Shown: positions 1-10,300 of the stretch, one piece after another | Layout: each line of letters begins with the position of its first letter | Numbering within the stretch: position 1 is the first letter of the stretch | NCBI GenBank assembly: GCA_024239055.1 | Contig: JANBVJ010000001.1 | Coordinates: 1-64,000, forward strand | Length of the DNA: 64,000 nt | From: Patescibacteria group bacterium | GTDB lineage: Bacteria > Patescibacteria > Paceibacteria > Paceibacterales > UBA10102 | Direction: 5' to 3' | Made by a program: the position numbers and the translations under genes | The notes under the pieces: model-generated | The model's database searches: none | Told to the model about the DNA's origin: nothing | Seen by the model: the letters and a program-made list of their open reading frames with translations, nothing else

Positions 1-1458
1 TTGGACTATGCTGAGCTTTTTCCATCTTCTGAATCAACAGAGCCAGGGGATATTCTTGAAGTTGATACTATAAGTGAAGTGACTGTACGAAAGAGCACAG
101 AGCCTTATTCAACTAGGCTTATTGGTGATGTTTCTACAAATCCAGCATCTGTCATCGAAGGGAGTCAAGTTGTCTTTCCAAACAATAGATATCAACACAA
201 TCCAACAAGGCCTGCCGTTGCTTTAGTTGGTCGTGTTCCAGTAAAAATTAACCTTGAAAATGGACCAATAGAAATAGGAGACCACATTACATCCTCATCC
301 ATTTTAGGTGTAGGCATGAAAGCAACAGAAGATGGCAAGACAATAGGTATAGCACTGGAGTCGTACGATGGCACAGGAGATAATAAGATTCTTGTTTTTA
401 TACATCTCAGTACTTATGGAGGAGATTTAAGTGTTATAGAAGAGAATGGAGAATTAACCTTTATTGATCCAGAAAAATTAAGAGTAGGATTAGCTTCTCT
501 TGGACTTGTAGTGAATACAAATGGAGTACTTGAGGTTGATACTATAAAGGCAAGAAAAGTTGAGCTGAAGTTAATTGAAATTATAGATTCAGTTAGTGGA
601 GATACATATTGCACATGGCTTGAGTATGGAGATTGGGTAAAGGTACAAGGAGAGTGTGATGCAATAGAAGGGAGTGATGGAGGTGCTACTGACACAACTT
701 TCCCAGTAATTACACTCATAGGAGCTTCTCCAGTAGAGTTAGTAGTTGATGCCATATATGTAGAAGAGGGTTCTACAGCATCAGATGACACTGATGGAGA
801 TATCACAGCAGGTATTGTCATTGTATCTAATGTAGATACCTCTGTAGAAGGAAGTTATACAGTTACCTACAATGTTACTGATGCAGCAGGTAATGTAGCC
901 ACAGAAGTAGTAAGAACAGTTAATGTCGTAGAGACTCTTTCAGAACTACAAGTAGATATAACTCCACCAATAATTACTCTTGTTGGTGTCTCTACAGCAG
1001 AGCTTTTACTAGATGATATATACACAGAAGATGGGGCTACAGCCACAGATGATACAGATGGAGATATTACATCAAGCATCACTACAGATAGTACAGTAGA
1101 TACCTCTACGGCAGGAAACTACACAGTAACCTACAATGTTAGTGACGAGGCAGGGAACACAGCTACAGAAGTAATAAGAACAGTTAATGTTACAGAACCC
1201 ATTGTAGTAGATACCATACCTCCAGTAATTACACTTGTAGGTACCTCTCCTATAGAATTAACAGTTGATGATGTTTACAACGACGAAGGAGCTACAGCTG
1301 AAGATGATATAGAGGGAGACATTACAGCTAATATTGTAACTGTATCTACAGTAGATACCTCTACAATAGGAAGCTACACTGTAACCTATAATGTTAGTGA
1401 TGCGGCTGGGAACGCAGCTATAGAGGTAACTAGAGTGATAAATGTTGTTGACTTATAG
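1..1458 (+). CDS. Surface/appendage protein with three DUF5011 Ig-like repeats (5'-truncated by window)
   Basis: The reading frame is open from the first base, so the true start probably lies upstream. The first ~150 residues (DYAELFPSSE..., then a GDHITSSSILGVGMKA stretch) resemble the domain that ends many Patescibacteria tail-fibre-like or S74-peptidase-like surface proteins; this is family knowledge recalled, not searched. Three tandem ~80-residue repeats follow (about 236-312, 318-398, 405-485), each with PVITL.G.SP.EL, a DDTDGDIT core and a SYTVTYNVTDAAGN ending, typical of DUF5011 Ig-like folds. Likely an extracellular adhesin or fibre end. The TAG stop is followed in frame by 19 more sense codons before TAA (see findings). 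Confidence 0.75.
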   Translation: MDYAELFPSSESTEPGDILEVDTISEVTVRKSTEPYSTRLIGDVSTNPASVIEGSQVVFPNNRYQHNPTRPAVALVGRVPVKINLENGPIEIGDHITSSSILGVGMKATEDGKTIGIALESYDGTGDNKILVFIHLSTYGGDLSVIEENGELTFIDPEKLRVGLASLGLVVNTNGVLEVDTIKARKVELKLIEIIDSVSGDTYCTWLEYGDWVKVQGECDAIEGSDGGATDTTFPVITLIGASPVELVVDAIYVEEGSTASDDTDGDITAGIVIVSNVDTSVEGSYTVTYNVTDAAGNVATEVVRTVNVVETLSELQVDITPPIITLVGVSTAELLLDDIYTEDGATATDDTDGDITSSITTDSTVDTSTAGNYTVTYNVSDEAGNTATEVIRTVNVTEPIVVDTIPPVITLVGTSPIELTVDDVYNDEGATAEDDIEGDITANIVTVSTVDTSTIGSYTVTYNVSDAAGNAAIEVTRVINVVDL

Positions 1459-1497
1459 AAATTATTAAATCCGGATAATAAAGATGTACAAACAAGA

Positions 1498-1526
1498 TTG
1501 AACAAGTTAATTAAGTAAGGTAAAAT
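1498..1526 (+). promoter_or_regulatory. Promoter for the O-antigen-ligase-like gene
   Basis: TTGAAC, 17-nt spacer, TAAAAT. The predicted transcript start leaves a leader of under 20 nt before the ATG at 1551, with no clear Shine-Dalgarno. Confidence 0.5.
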
Positions 1527-1550
1527 AATAAGCATAATAAATACATACAT

Positions 1551-3929
1551 ATGAAGATTTCACTTCAATCTGTAACGTCTGAAGGTGCATTGGATCGTCT
1601 TTCAAAGGTAGCATTATCCATTCTTGCGTTCTTAATTCCTCTTTGGGTCCTGCCCTTTACCCAGAACATGATAGCGTATCAAAAGCAGACTCTTTTAGTA
1701 GTATTTGTTGTTTTGGCCTTAATTGCATGGTTGGCGAAAGCCATGAATCAAGGAGAGTTTAGTATACGTTTAAGTTGGCTGCACATACCAGTTGGTATAT
1801 TGGTGGGAATAGTAGGTCTTTCTGCTATATTCTCACGTTGGTCTTATGCAAGCTTCTGGGGATTTCCTCTAGATGTTTCAGAATCCTTTATAACAGTTCT
1901 AGCTTTTGGTATTTTATATATTTTAATTTCCAATACCATTGAGGATGCCAAGCACTTAGTAAAGTTTTTCTTTCTTTTTGTACTTTCAGGAGTATTGGCA
2001 GGGATTGTGGCACTTTTACAGTTAAAAGGAATCTTTCTTCCATTTGGTTTTGCCCAATCAGCAGCTTTCAATACTATAGGCTCACCCAATAGTATTGCTA
2101 TTATAGCTTCTATTCTTCTCCCACTAGCACTTGTACTCGCATTTGTCTCTCGTTTACTGCAGAGATGGTTTCTCTGGACAATTGTTCTTGCTCTTTTTGT
2201 TGTAATAGCCTTTATTAATTTCTCTACAGCTTGGATTACATTAATGGCGGGACTTCTGGTGCTTTTGGCATTTGGAATGTTGAATATGCGAAAGAAGGCA
2301 GAGTTTGGCTGGATTTCCTTCCCCATGGCATTTATTGTTCTTGCGTTATTCTTTCTTGTCTTTCGAATTTCCATACCAGGAGCTCCAACAGTGCCCATTG
2401 AGGTCTCTCCTTCACAAGGTGGGGAGTTTGAGATTGTCAGGGAGGTTATTTCCAGGAGTCCCATTCTTGGATCGGGTCCCGGAACATTTGTCTTAGATTA
2501 TTCTTCTTACCATTCACCTCTTTTGAACCAGACGATATTTTGGGGAACTAGATTTGGTTCTGGAGCTTCAGAAGTTCTTGATTGGACGGCAACTAAAGGA
2601 ATACTAGGACTTTTATCATTACTTTCTCTAATGGGTATGGGTTTATATCTTTCCATACGTCATCTCCTGCGCTTTGGGGTAGAAGAGGATAAAAAAGAAT
2701 CTTCACCAGAACAACACTTTTCTTGGATGGTAGGACTTGGACTGCTGGCTTCCTTCTCAGCTCTTGTTATATCTCAATTTTTGTATCCTTCTAACTTTGT
2801 AATATGGTTTCTCTTCTGGGCTTTGCTTGGAGGGTTGGTTGTGGTTACCTCAAAGACCACAAAGAAGTTTTCAGTAGCTCCTCCTTCTCTGCTCGCCCCA
2901 GCACTATCCTTTGTATTCTTGCTGGTTCTCATCTTTGGACTTGGCCTATTCTTTATCGGAGGTCAAAAGTATGCAGCTGAAGTGCAGTACCTCAAAGGCG
3001 TTAGAGCTTCTTCTCAGGGAGACTTAGACGGTGCTATTGCAAAAGCTGTTTCTGCAGTACAGCTCAACAGTTCCATTGATATTTACTGGAGAGACTTATC
3101 TCAGTTATATCTAGCTCGTGTGAATGAAATTAGCACAAGAGAGGGATTGAGTGATGAAGAAAAGCAGCAGCTTCAGATTACAGCTGCTTCAAACTCAATA
3201 GCTTCCGCTCAAAGAGCCGTACAGGTGGCTCCAGAAAACGTAGCTAACTGGAATGTTCAGGGATTCATCTACCGAAACTTCATTGGTTTAGAGGGAGCTG
3301 AATCCTTTGCTATAGCTTCTTATGAAAAAGTAGGGGAGCTTGAACCCGCTTCTCCATTCAGCTATACCGAGCTTGGACGCGTATATGTTCTTCAGGCCCA
3401 ACGCTTGGCTAATCAATCAGAGTTTGCAGATCAGAAAGAGGAAGCTCTGGATAAGGCATTGGAGAATTTGCAAAAAGCAATTGACTTGAAGGCAGACTAC
3501 TCAGCTGCGTACTTTCTTATTGCCGCGGTTTACGAACAGAGAGGGGAGTCGGCTGAAGCCATTGCAAAACTTGAGGAAGCACGTGGTATTTCGCCAAATG
3601 ACCTAGAGCTCGCCTTCCAGTTGGCTGTTATGTATAGACAAAGAAATCAGCTTACAAAGGCGCAGGAAGAACTGGAGCGCGCAAAACGTATCAATCCAAA
3701 TCACTCAAACACCAGATATCTCTTGGGACTTGTGTATGATGACAAAGGTGAGACAGCAAAGGCAGTTACTGAGTTTGAGGCTGTATCTCAACTAAACCCG
3801 GGTAACGCGCAGTTAGAGCAGATACTATCCAACTTGAGGGCAGGGAACAGCGCTCTTGAGGGTATTAGTACGGTCCAGGCTCCTATTGAAGAGACTCCAC
3901 CTGAAATTGAGGAGATTGAAGAGGAGTAA
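1551..3929 (+). CDS. O-antigen ligase/Wzy-like membrane protein with C-terminal TPR domain
   Basis: The 792-residue protein has about ten hydrophobic segments in residues ~20-450. The periplasmic-type loop around residues 290-340 (EIVREVISRSPILGSGPGTF, then GSGASEVLDW) fits the Wzy_C/O-antigen ligase family, which joins glycan polymer to a lipid or protein carrier at the outer face of the membrane. Residues ~460-770 are helical TPR repeats (NPNHSNTRYLLGLVYDDKGE is a clear unit), and the tail is acidic. This membrane-ligase plus TPR architecture is frequent in CPR genomes. It follows a surface protein, so glycosylation or export of surface polymer is plausible. Substrate unknown. Start chosen at the ATG just after the promoter. 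Confidence 0.75.
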   Translation: MKISLQSVTSEGALDRLSKVALSILAFLIPLWVLPFTQNMIAYQKQTLLVVFVVLALIAWLAKAMNQGEFSIRLSWLHIPVGILVGIVGLSAIFSRWSYASFWGFPLDVSESFITVLAFGILYILISNTIEDAKHLVKFFFLFVLSGVLAGIVALLQLKGIFLPFGFAQSAAFNTIGSPNSIAIIASILLPLALVLAFVSRLLQRWFLWTIVLALFVVIAFINFSTAWITLMAGLLVLLAFGMLNMRKKAEFGWISFPMAFIVLALFFLVFRISIPGAPTVPIEVSPSQGGEFEIVREVISRSPILGSGPGTFVLDYSSYHSPLLNQTIFWGTRFGSGASEVLDWTATKGILGLLSLLSLMGMGLYLSIRHLLRFGVEEDKKESSPEQHFSWMVGLGLLASFSALVISQFLYPSNFVIWFLFWALLGGLVVVTSKTTKKFSVAPPSLLAPALSFVFLLVLIFGLGLFFIGGQKYAAEVQYLKGVRASSQGDLDGAIAKAVSAVQLNSSIDIYWRDLSQLYLARVNEISTREGLSDEEKQQLQITAASNSIASAQRAVQVAPENVANWNVQGFIYRNFIGLEGAESFAIASYEKVGELEPASPFSYTELGRVYVLQAQRLANQSEFADQKEEALDKALENLQKAIDLKADYSAAYFLIAAVYEQRGESAEAIAKLEEARGISPNDLELAFQLAVMYRQRNQLTKAQEELERAKRINPNHSNTRYLLGLVYDDKGETAKAVTEFEAVSQLNPGNAQLEQILSNLRAGNSALEGISTVQAPIEETPPEIEEIEEE

Positions 3930-3933
3930 TTGC

Positions 3934-3962
3934 TTGACACTATTTCTTAGATAATGTAGGAT
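3934..3962 (+). promoter_or_regulatory. rpoBC promoter
   Basis: TTGACA (3934-3939), 17-nt spacer, TAGGAT (3957-3962), just after the stop of the preceding gene. It predicts a long leader of ~130 nt before rpoB. Confidence 0.65.
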
Positions 3963-3967
3963 ATACG

Positions 3968-4098
3968 TTAGTTTGTATATATACCTTTTTCAGTAAGCTA
4001 TTATATTTTGCTTACCTCTGATCATCCCAACAATTAATATTTTCATTATGCAGGACCCTCCTGCTTTGTAAGGGTATTTTTCGTTTGCAAATCACTAA
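3968..4098 (+). promoter_or_regulatory. rpoB 5' leader with small hairpin
   Basis: This ~130-nt leader separates the promoter from rpoB. It contains a perfect 6-bp hairpin (GCAGGA, CCC loop, TCCTGC at 4050-4064), then a T-rich tract about 15 nt later (4077-4085). This could be an attenuator or just a weak terminator-like pause. There is no Shine-Dalgarno before the rpoB ATG. Confidence 0.35.
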
Positions 4099-7000
4099 AT
4101 GCCTTCTTCTCCTCATATAATTAAGCATTTTGGGCACTCTAAAGTTTCTTTAGAACTGCCTTACCTGTTATCTCTCCAGCATAGCTCTTGGAAGAGGTTT
4201 TTGGAACAAGATTTAAAAGATCTTCTTTCTGAGGTGTCTCCCATAACTGATTATACAAAAAAAGAGTTTGAGTTGTGGTTTGACTCCTATTCCATGGGAG
4301 AGCCAAACTACTTAAACGAGTTTGAGGCAAAGAATAACTTAGATTCATATGAGGCGCCCCTGCGCGTGCAGGTGCGTCTTATTAATTTGGTGACAAAAGA
4401 AATAAAGACGCAAGAGGTCTTTTTGACAGATTTTCCTTTAATGACAGAGAGAGGTACATTTATTGTAAATGGAGTGGAGCGTGTTGCAATTTCGCAACTC
4501 ATTCGATCTCCCGGTGTATTCTTTACCTCTCAGATAAATGGAGGGAAGCAGTTGTTTGGTGCCAAAGTAATTCCAAACAGAGGCGCATGGCTTGAACTTG
4601 AGACTGAATCTTCAGGTTCCATAGCAGTTCGTATTGATAGAAAGAGAAAGGCGCCAGCTACCATATTACTTAAAGCATTTGGAGTGGAATCGGTCGAGAA
4701 GATGGCAAAGCTCTTTTCTGACGTAGATACAGGTGAGATTAAATATATTGAGGAAACATTAAAGAAAGACGGAACAAAGAACCAGCAGGAGGCTTTAGTT
4801 GAGATTTATAGAAGGCTGCGTCCTGGTGACTATGGAACTCCAGATACCGCAAAAGAGCTTATTGAGAATATGTTCTTTAACTTTGAGAGGTATGACCTTT
4901 CGCGAGTAGGTAGATGGAAGACATGGCAGCGCCTCCCGGCCCTGCGGCCAAAGAAGGAAAAGACAATTACGGTGCAGGATAGAGTTTTGACTCTAGAAGA
5001 CGTTGTCGAGACCATTCGCGAGATAATTCGCTTGAATAATACTCCAGGGGCGGTGCCAGACCAAATAGACCATCTTGGAAACAGAAGGGTGAGAACCTTT
5101 ACTGAATTTTTGCAGAACCGCATGCGTGTCGGCTTTATGCGAATGGAACGTATTATAAAAGACAGAATGTCCACGCTAGACCCCGGAACCATAACGCCTT
5201 CTCAACTTGTTAACCCAAGACCTGTAATGGCAATGGTAAAGGAGTTCTTCACCTCTTCTCAGATTACCCAGTTTATGGATAATGAAAATCCTTTGGCAGA
5301 ACTTGAGCACAAGCGCAGAGTTTCGGCTACGGGACCGGGAGGACTGACAAGAGAACGCGCGGGATTTGAGGTACGAGACGTACAACCCTCCCACTACGGA
5401 AGAATCTGTCCTATTCAGACACCAGAAGGACCAAATATTGGATTAGTAGGTCATCTGGCCTCATACGCAAGAGTGAATGACTATGGGTTTATTGAGACTC
5501 CATACTTTAAGGTGGAGAAGGGAAAGGTTACAAGACAGCTTCGCTATCTTACCGCTTACGAAGAGGAACAGTATGTTATAGCGCATGCTGGAGTTGAGGT
5601 TGATTCGTCTTCCCGCATTGTACCCAGCCGTGTTGAGTCACGGGTAAAGGGAGAACCAGAGTTAGCCGACAGGAATCAGGTGGACTTTATTGATGTGTCT
5701 TCTATTCAGTCAATCTCTATGGCTACGGCTTTAATTCCATTTTTGAGAAATGACGACGCAAACAGAGCCTTGATGGGATCAAACATGCAGCGTCAGGCAG
5801 TTCCTCTTTTAAGACCTCAGGCTCCGCTTGTTGGTACGGGATTGGAAGAGCAGGTTGCAAGGGATTCGGGTCTTGCAATTGTTGCTTCGCAAGATGGTGA
5901 GATTGTGGAGGTTGACGCAGACCATATTGTTTTAAAACCAAAGGGAGCTAAAAAGAATATTACTTATAATCTTCGGGTGTTTTCCAGAACTAACCAGTAC
6001 ACTGCCTTTCATCAGAGGTCAATTGTAGAAAAGGGTGAAAAGGTAAAGAAGGGAGATATATTAGCTGACGGAGGCGCCATTGACCGTGGTCGTCTTGCCT
6101 TGGGAACAAATCTTTTAGTTGCTTTCATGTCTTGGCGCGGAGGAAACTTTGAAGATGCCATTATTTTATCGGAACGCTTAGTGAAAAATGATGTTTATAC
6201 CTCAGTTCACTTAGAAGACTTTACGTGTGACGTAAGAGAAACAAAGCTCGGTCCTGAGGTTACCACTCCTGATATTCCAAACGTTGGTGAGGAGAAATTA
6301 AGAGATTTGGATGAGGAAGGAATTGTGCGTGTTGGTGCTGAACTCGGACCAAATGATATTCTTGTGGGGAAAATATCTCCTAAGGGTGAGGCAGACCTTA
6401 CTCCAGAGGAACGTTTACTAAGAGCCATCTTTGGCGAGAAGGCAAGGGATGTGAAAGATACGTCTTTGCAGATGCCTCATGGAAAGCGCGGGCGTGTAGT
6501 AAAAGTAAAGGTATTTTCAAGAGAGGAGGGGCATAAGTTGGACCCCGGTGTCATAAAGAGAATCCACATTGAGGTGGCGCAGTTAAGAAAAGCGCAGCCC
6601 GGAGACAAGTTAGCTGGAAGACACGGAAACAAAGGAGTGGTTTCTATGGTTTTGCCAGAAGAGGAGATGCCGTTTTTGGAGGATGGAACCCCAGTAGATA
6701 TTGTTTTAAATCCTATGGGAGTTGCTTCCCGTATGAATATTGGACAGATTTTAGAGACACATTTGGGTTGGGCGGCAAAAGAGCTTGGATATCTGGCTGC
6801 CACACCAGGACTTACCGGAGCTATGGAAGAGGATATTAAGGTAGAACTCAAAAAAGCAGGACTTCCAGAAGACGGAAAGATTACTTTATATGATGGCCGT
6901 GACGGAAAGGCATTTCCTGAGAAGATTACCGTGGGCTACATATATATGATGAAGTTAATTCATATGGTGGAGGATAAGATACACATGCGCTCCATTGGCC

Positions 7001-7332
7001 CTTATTCTTTGATTACACAACAGCCATTAGGTGGAAAGGCTCAGTTTGGAGGACAGCGCTTTGGTGAGATGGAAGTATGGGCTTTAGAAGGATATGGAGC
7101 GGCCTTTACCCTGCAAGAGATGCTTACTATTAAGTCAGATGATGTACCAGGAAGGGCTTCTACCTATGAATCAATCTTAAAAGGGAAGCCAATACAGACT
7201 CCGAATCTTCCGGCATCCTTTAATTTGTTATTGAATGAGCTACGCTCACTTTCGCTAGATGTTGAGATAAAGGAGCGTGCAGGGGCTCGAGTAAGAAGAG
7301 AACGAGAAGAAAAAGAAGCTGACAAAAAATAA
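4099..7332 (+). CDS. rpoB: DNA-directed RNA polymerase subunit beta
   Basis: Catalytic core subunit of RNA polymerase, forming the active-site cleft with beta'. The 1077-residue protein contains the fork/rifampicin region (GPGGLTRERAGFEVRDVQPSHYGR, shortened here to its position ~410-435, then CPIQTPEGPNIGLV), the switch/active-site segment GRHGNKGVV near residue 839, and the C-terminal GGQRFGEMEVWALEGYGA clamp contact. It is much shorter than the E. coli subunit (about 1340 aa), consistent with loss of lineage-specific insertions. The ATG at 4099 gives a typical N-terminus (HFGHSKVSLELPYLL). rpoC starts on the last base of its stop codon, so the two are translationally coupled. Confidence 0.98.
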   Translation: MPSSPHIIKHFGHSKVSLELPYLLSLQHSSWKRFLEQDLKDLLSEVSPITDYTKKEFELWFDSYSMGEPNYLNEFEAKNNLDSYEAPLRVQVRLINLVTKEIKTQEVFLTDFPLMTERGTFIVNGVERVAISQLIRSPGVFFTSQINGGKQLFGAKVIPNRGAWLELETESSGSIAVRIDRKRKAPATILLKAFGVESVEKMAKLFSDVDTGEIKYIEETLKKDGTKNQQEALVEIYRRLRPGDYGTPDTAKELIENMFFNFERYDLSRVGRWKTWQRLPALRPKKEKTITVQDRVLTLEDVVETIREIIRLNNTPGAVPDQIDHLGNRRVRTFTEFLQNRMRVGFMRMERIIKDRMSTLDPGTITPSQLVNPRPVMAMVKEFFTSSQITQFMDNENPLAELEHKRRVSATGPGGLTRERAGFEVRDVQPSHYGRICPIQTPEGPNIGLVGHLASYARVNDYGFIETPYFKVEKGKVTRQLRYLTAYEEEQYVIAHAGVEVDSSSRIVPSRVESRVKGEPELADRNQVDFIDVSSIQSISMATALIPFLRNDDANRALMGSNMQRQAVPLLRPQAPLVGTGLEEQVARDSGLAIVASQDGEIVEVDADHIVLKPKGAKKNITYNLRVFSRTNQYTAFHQRSIVEKGEKVKKGDILADGGAIDRGRLALGTNLLVAFMSWRGGNFEDAIILSERLVKNDVYTSVHLEDFTCDVRETKLGPEVTTPDIPNVGEEKLRDLDEEGIVRVGAELGPNDILVGKISPKGEADLTPEERLLRAIFGEKARDVKDTSLQMPHGKRGRVVKVKVFSREEGHKLDPGVIKRIHIEVAQLRKAQPGDKLAGRHGNKGVVSMVLPEEEMPFLEDGTPVDIVLNPMGVASRMNIGQILETHLGWAAKELGYLAATPGLTGAMEEDIKVELKKAGLPEDGKITLYDGRDGKAFPEKITVGYIYMMKLIHMVEDKIHMRSIGPYSLITQQPLGGKAQFGGQRFGEMEVWALEGYGAAFTLQEMLTIKSDDVPGRASTYESILKGKPIQTPNLPASFNLLLNELRSLSLDVEIKERAGARVRREREEKEADKK

Positions 7333-10300
7333 TGAAAGTTGTAGATTTAGAAGCCATACGAATAAAGATTGCTTCCCCAGATGTTATTCTGAGTTGGTCT
7401 CATGGGGAGGTTGTGAAACCCGAAACCATTAATTACCGTACTCAGAAGGCTGAGAAGGATGGGTTATTTGACGAGCGTATTTTTGGTCCAGAAAAGGACT
7501 TTGAGTGCTATTGCGGCAAGTACCGGAGAATACGCTACAAGGGTGTTATTTGTGACAAGTGTGGAGTGGAGGTTACCAAGTCCTCTGTGAGGCGTGAGCG
7601 TATGGCGCACATTAAGCTGGCTGTTCCATGTTCCCACATCTGGTTTTTGAGAGGAGTGCCAAGTCGTATTGGTATGATTTTGAATGTGCCGTCCCAGGCC
7701 TTGGAACGCGTAATTTATTTTGCAGCCTATATTGTCACTAGTGTGGACGAAAAGGCAAAAGCAAAGGCATTAGAAGAGATTGAAAAAGAGCAAAAGACCA
7801 AGTCCCGCGGCAAGGATGATGAAACCAAAAAGACCCTAAAAGAAGCTACTTCACGGGCAAAGGATGAGCTTAAATCTTTAGAGTTTAAACGCATATTATC
7901 TGAAGTTGAGTATCAGCAGTTGGCAATGAAGTATCCTGAGGTATTTGAGGCTGGAACAGGGGGTGAAATACTTCGTGGGTTGGCTGAACAGGTAGATATG
8001 AAAAAAGAGATACAAACAGCAAAAACAGATCTTTCAAATGCAACCCCACAGAACAGAAAGAAGGCCGCAGCCCGTCTTCGTCTCTTTCAAGGTATGCACG
8101 AGGCAGGATTGCGTCCTGAGTGGATGTTTCTTACTGTTTTACCTATACTCCCGCCAGACTTGAGACCTATGGTGCAGTTGGACGGCGGCAGATATGCTTC
8201 TTCTGACTTAAATGATTTGTATCGGCGTGTCATTAACAGGAATAACAGATTAAAGTACCTGCTTGATATTTCAGCTCCAGACGTCATCGTGAGAAATGAA
8301 AAGCGAATGCTCCAGGAGTCGGTAGACGCTTTAATTGACAACACCATGAGAAAGGGAACCATGACCCAAGCTACAACAGGTGGAAGACGTCTCTTAAAGT
8401 CATTAGCTGATATGTTAAAGGGAAAGCAGGGAAGATTCCGTCAAAATCTTCTTGGAAAGCGAGTGGATTACTCAGGAAGGTCTGTTATTGTAGTTGGGCC
8501 TCAGTTAAAGCTTGATCAGTGCGGACTTCCAAAGAGAATGGCTTTGGAGCTATTTAAACCATTTGTCATTCAAAAAGTATTAGAAAAGGAATTCGCATAT
8601 AATGTTCGGGGCGCCACCCGCTTAATTGACCAGGAGACAGATGAAATCTGGGAGATTTTAGAAGAGGTGGTGCAGGATAAGCTCGTATTATTGAATAGAG
8701 CTCCTACGCTTCACCGTCTTGGAATTCAGGCTTTCTTTCCTTTATTGATTGAAGGGGAGGCAATACAGTTGCATCCATTGGTTTGCCTTGCGTTTAACGC
8801 TGACTTTGATGGTGACCAGATGGCAGTTCATGTTCCTTTGTCAAAAGAGGCGCAAACTGAAGCAAAAGAGTTAATGCTTTCTTCCGTAAATCTATTAAAA
8901 CCAGCTACAGGAACTCCTGTTGTGCCACCAAGACAAGATATGGTACTCGGATGTTACTATCTTACGGGATTGGATGCTCCTGATAAGAAAAAGAAAAAGG
9001 CCTTTAGTTCTGCCGCAGAAGCCATTATGGCAGAAGAACACGGAGTTGTTGGTTTAAGACAGTTCGTCTTAGTGCGCCATGGAGATAAATTGATAGAGAC
9101 AACAGTCGGACGCATTATCTTTAACGAATCTTTGCCAGAGGATATCGCCTTTATTAATGAGCAGATGTCAGCTAAATCTCTGGAACAGCTGACCGCCGAC
9201 ATGATTATTCGCTATTCTAACGCAGAGGTGCAGGAGACCTTAGATAAGATTAAGACTTTGGGCTTTGAGTATTCTACGAAGTCGGGAGTTTCCTGGGGTA
9301 TGGATGATCTTGTTGTGCCTAGTCAAAAGCCACAGATTATGGAAGACGCAGAAAAAGAGATTCAGACCGTAGATATGCACTTTAAAAGAGGTCTGCTTTC
9401 AAAAGAAGAACATTCAGCCCGTGTTATTGAGATATGGCAGCGTGTTAAGTCAGAGATTGAAAAATTAGTCCCAGAAGCCCTTCCTAAAGGAGGTTCGGTT
9501 TTCTCTATTATTGATTCTGGAGCCCGTGGTTCCTGGTCCCAACCAGTACAGATGGCAGGGATGAAGGGTCTGGTGATTAACCCTGCTGGTCGCATTATGG
9601 AACTTCCCGTTAAGTCTTCGTTTAAGGAGGGATTTGACGTGCTGGAGTACTTTATCTCAACTCACGGAGCCAGAAAAGGAACGGCTGATACCGCACTGAG
9701 AACATCCACAGCAGGATATTTAACAAGACGTTTGGTAGATGTTTCCCATGATGTTCTTATTACAGAGAAGGATTGCAAGGAGACAAAAGGGTTTATTATA
9801 ACGAAGGATGATGCTGCAGATCTTGGTCAATCCCTATCTTTGAAGATTGCAGGACGCGTGGTAAGGGAAGCTGTTGGAAAGCACGTGAAAAAGGGTGAGG
9901 TGATTGACTGGGATACGGCAAAGGAGATTTCAGACGACGAAAAAATAACAGAGGTGCATATTCGTTCCCCTCTTGCCTGCAAATCCTTTCGAGGGTTATG
10001 TCAGAGGTGCTATGGTTGGGATTTGGGTATGAATGATATGGTAGAACTTGGATCTGCAGTTGGAATTGTGGCAGCTCAATCCATTGGAGAGCCCGGTACA
10101 CAGCTCACAATGAGAACCTTCCATACTGGAGGAGTTGCTGGAGGTGGAGACATTACTCAGGGTCTTCCGCGTGTTGAGGAGATTTTTGAAGGACGTGTTC
10201 CAGGGGGTAAGGCCGTTATGGCAGAGGTGGATGGCGTTGTTATAGATATAACTCCAGATAATACAATTGCAATACAGCCAAAAGGAAAAACAAGCAAAAA

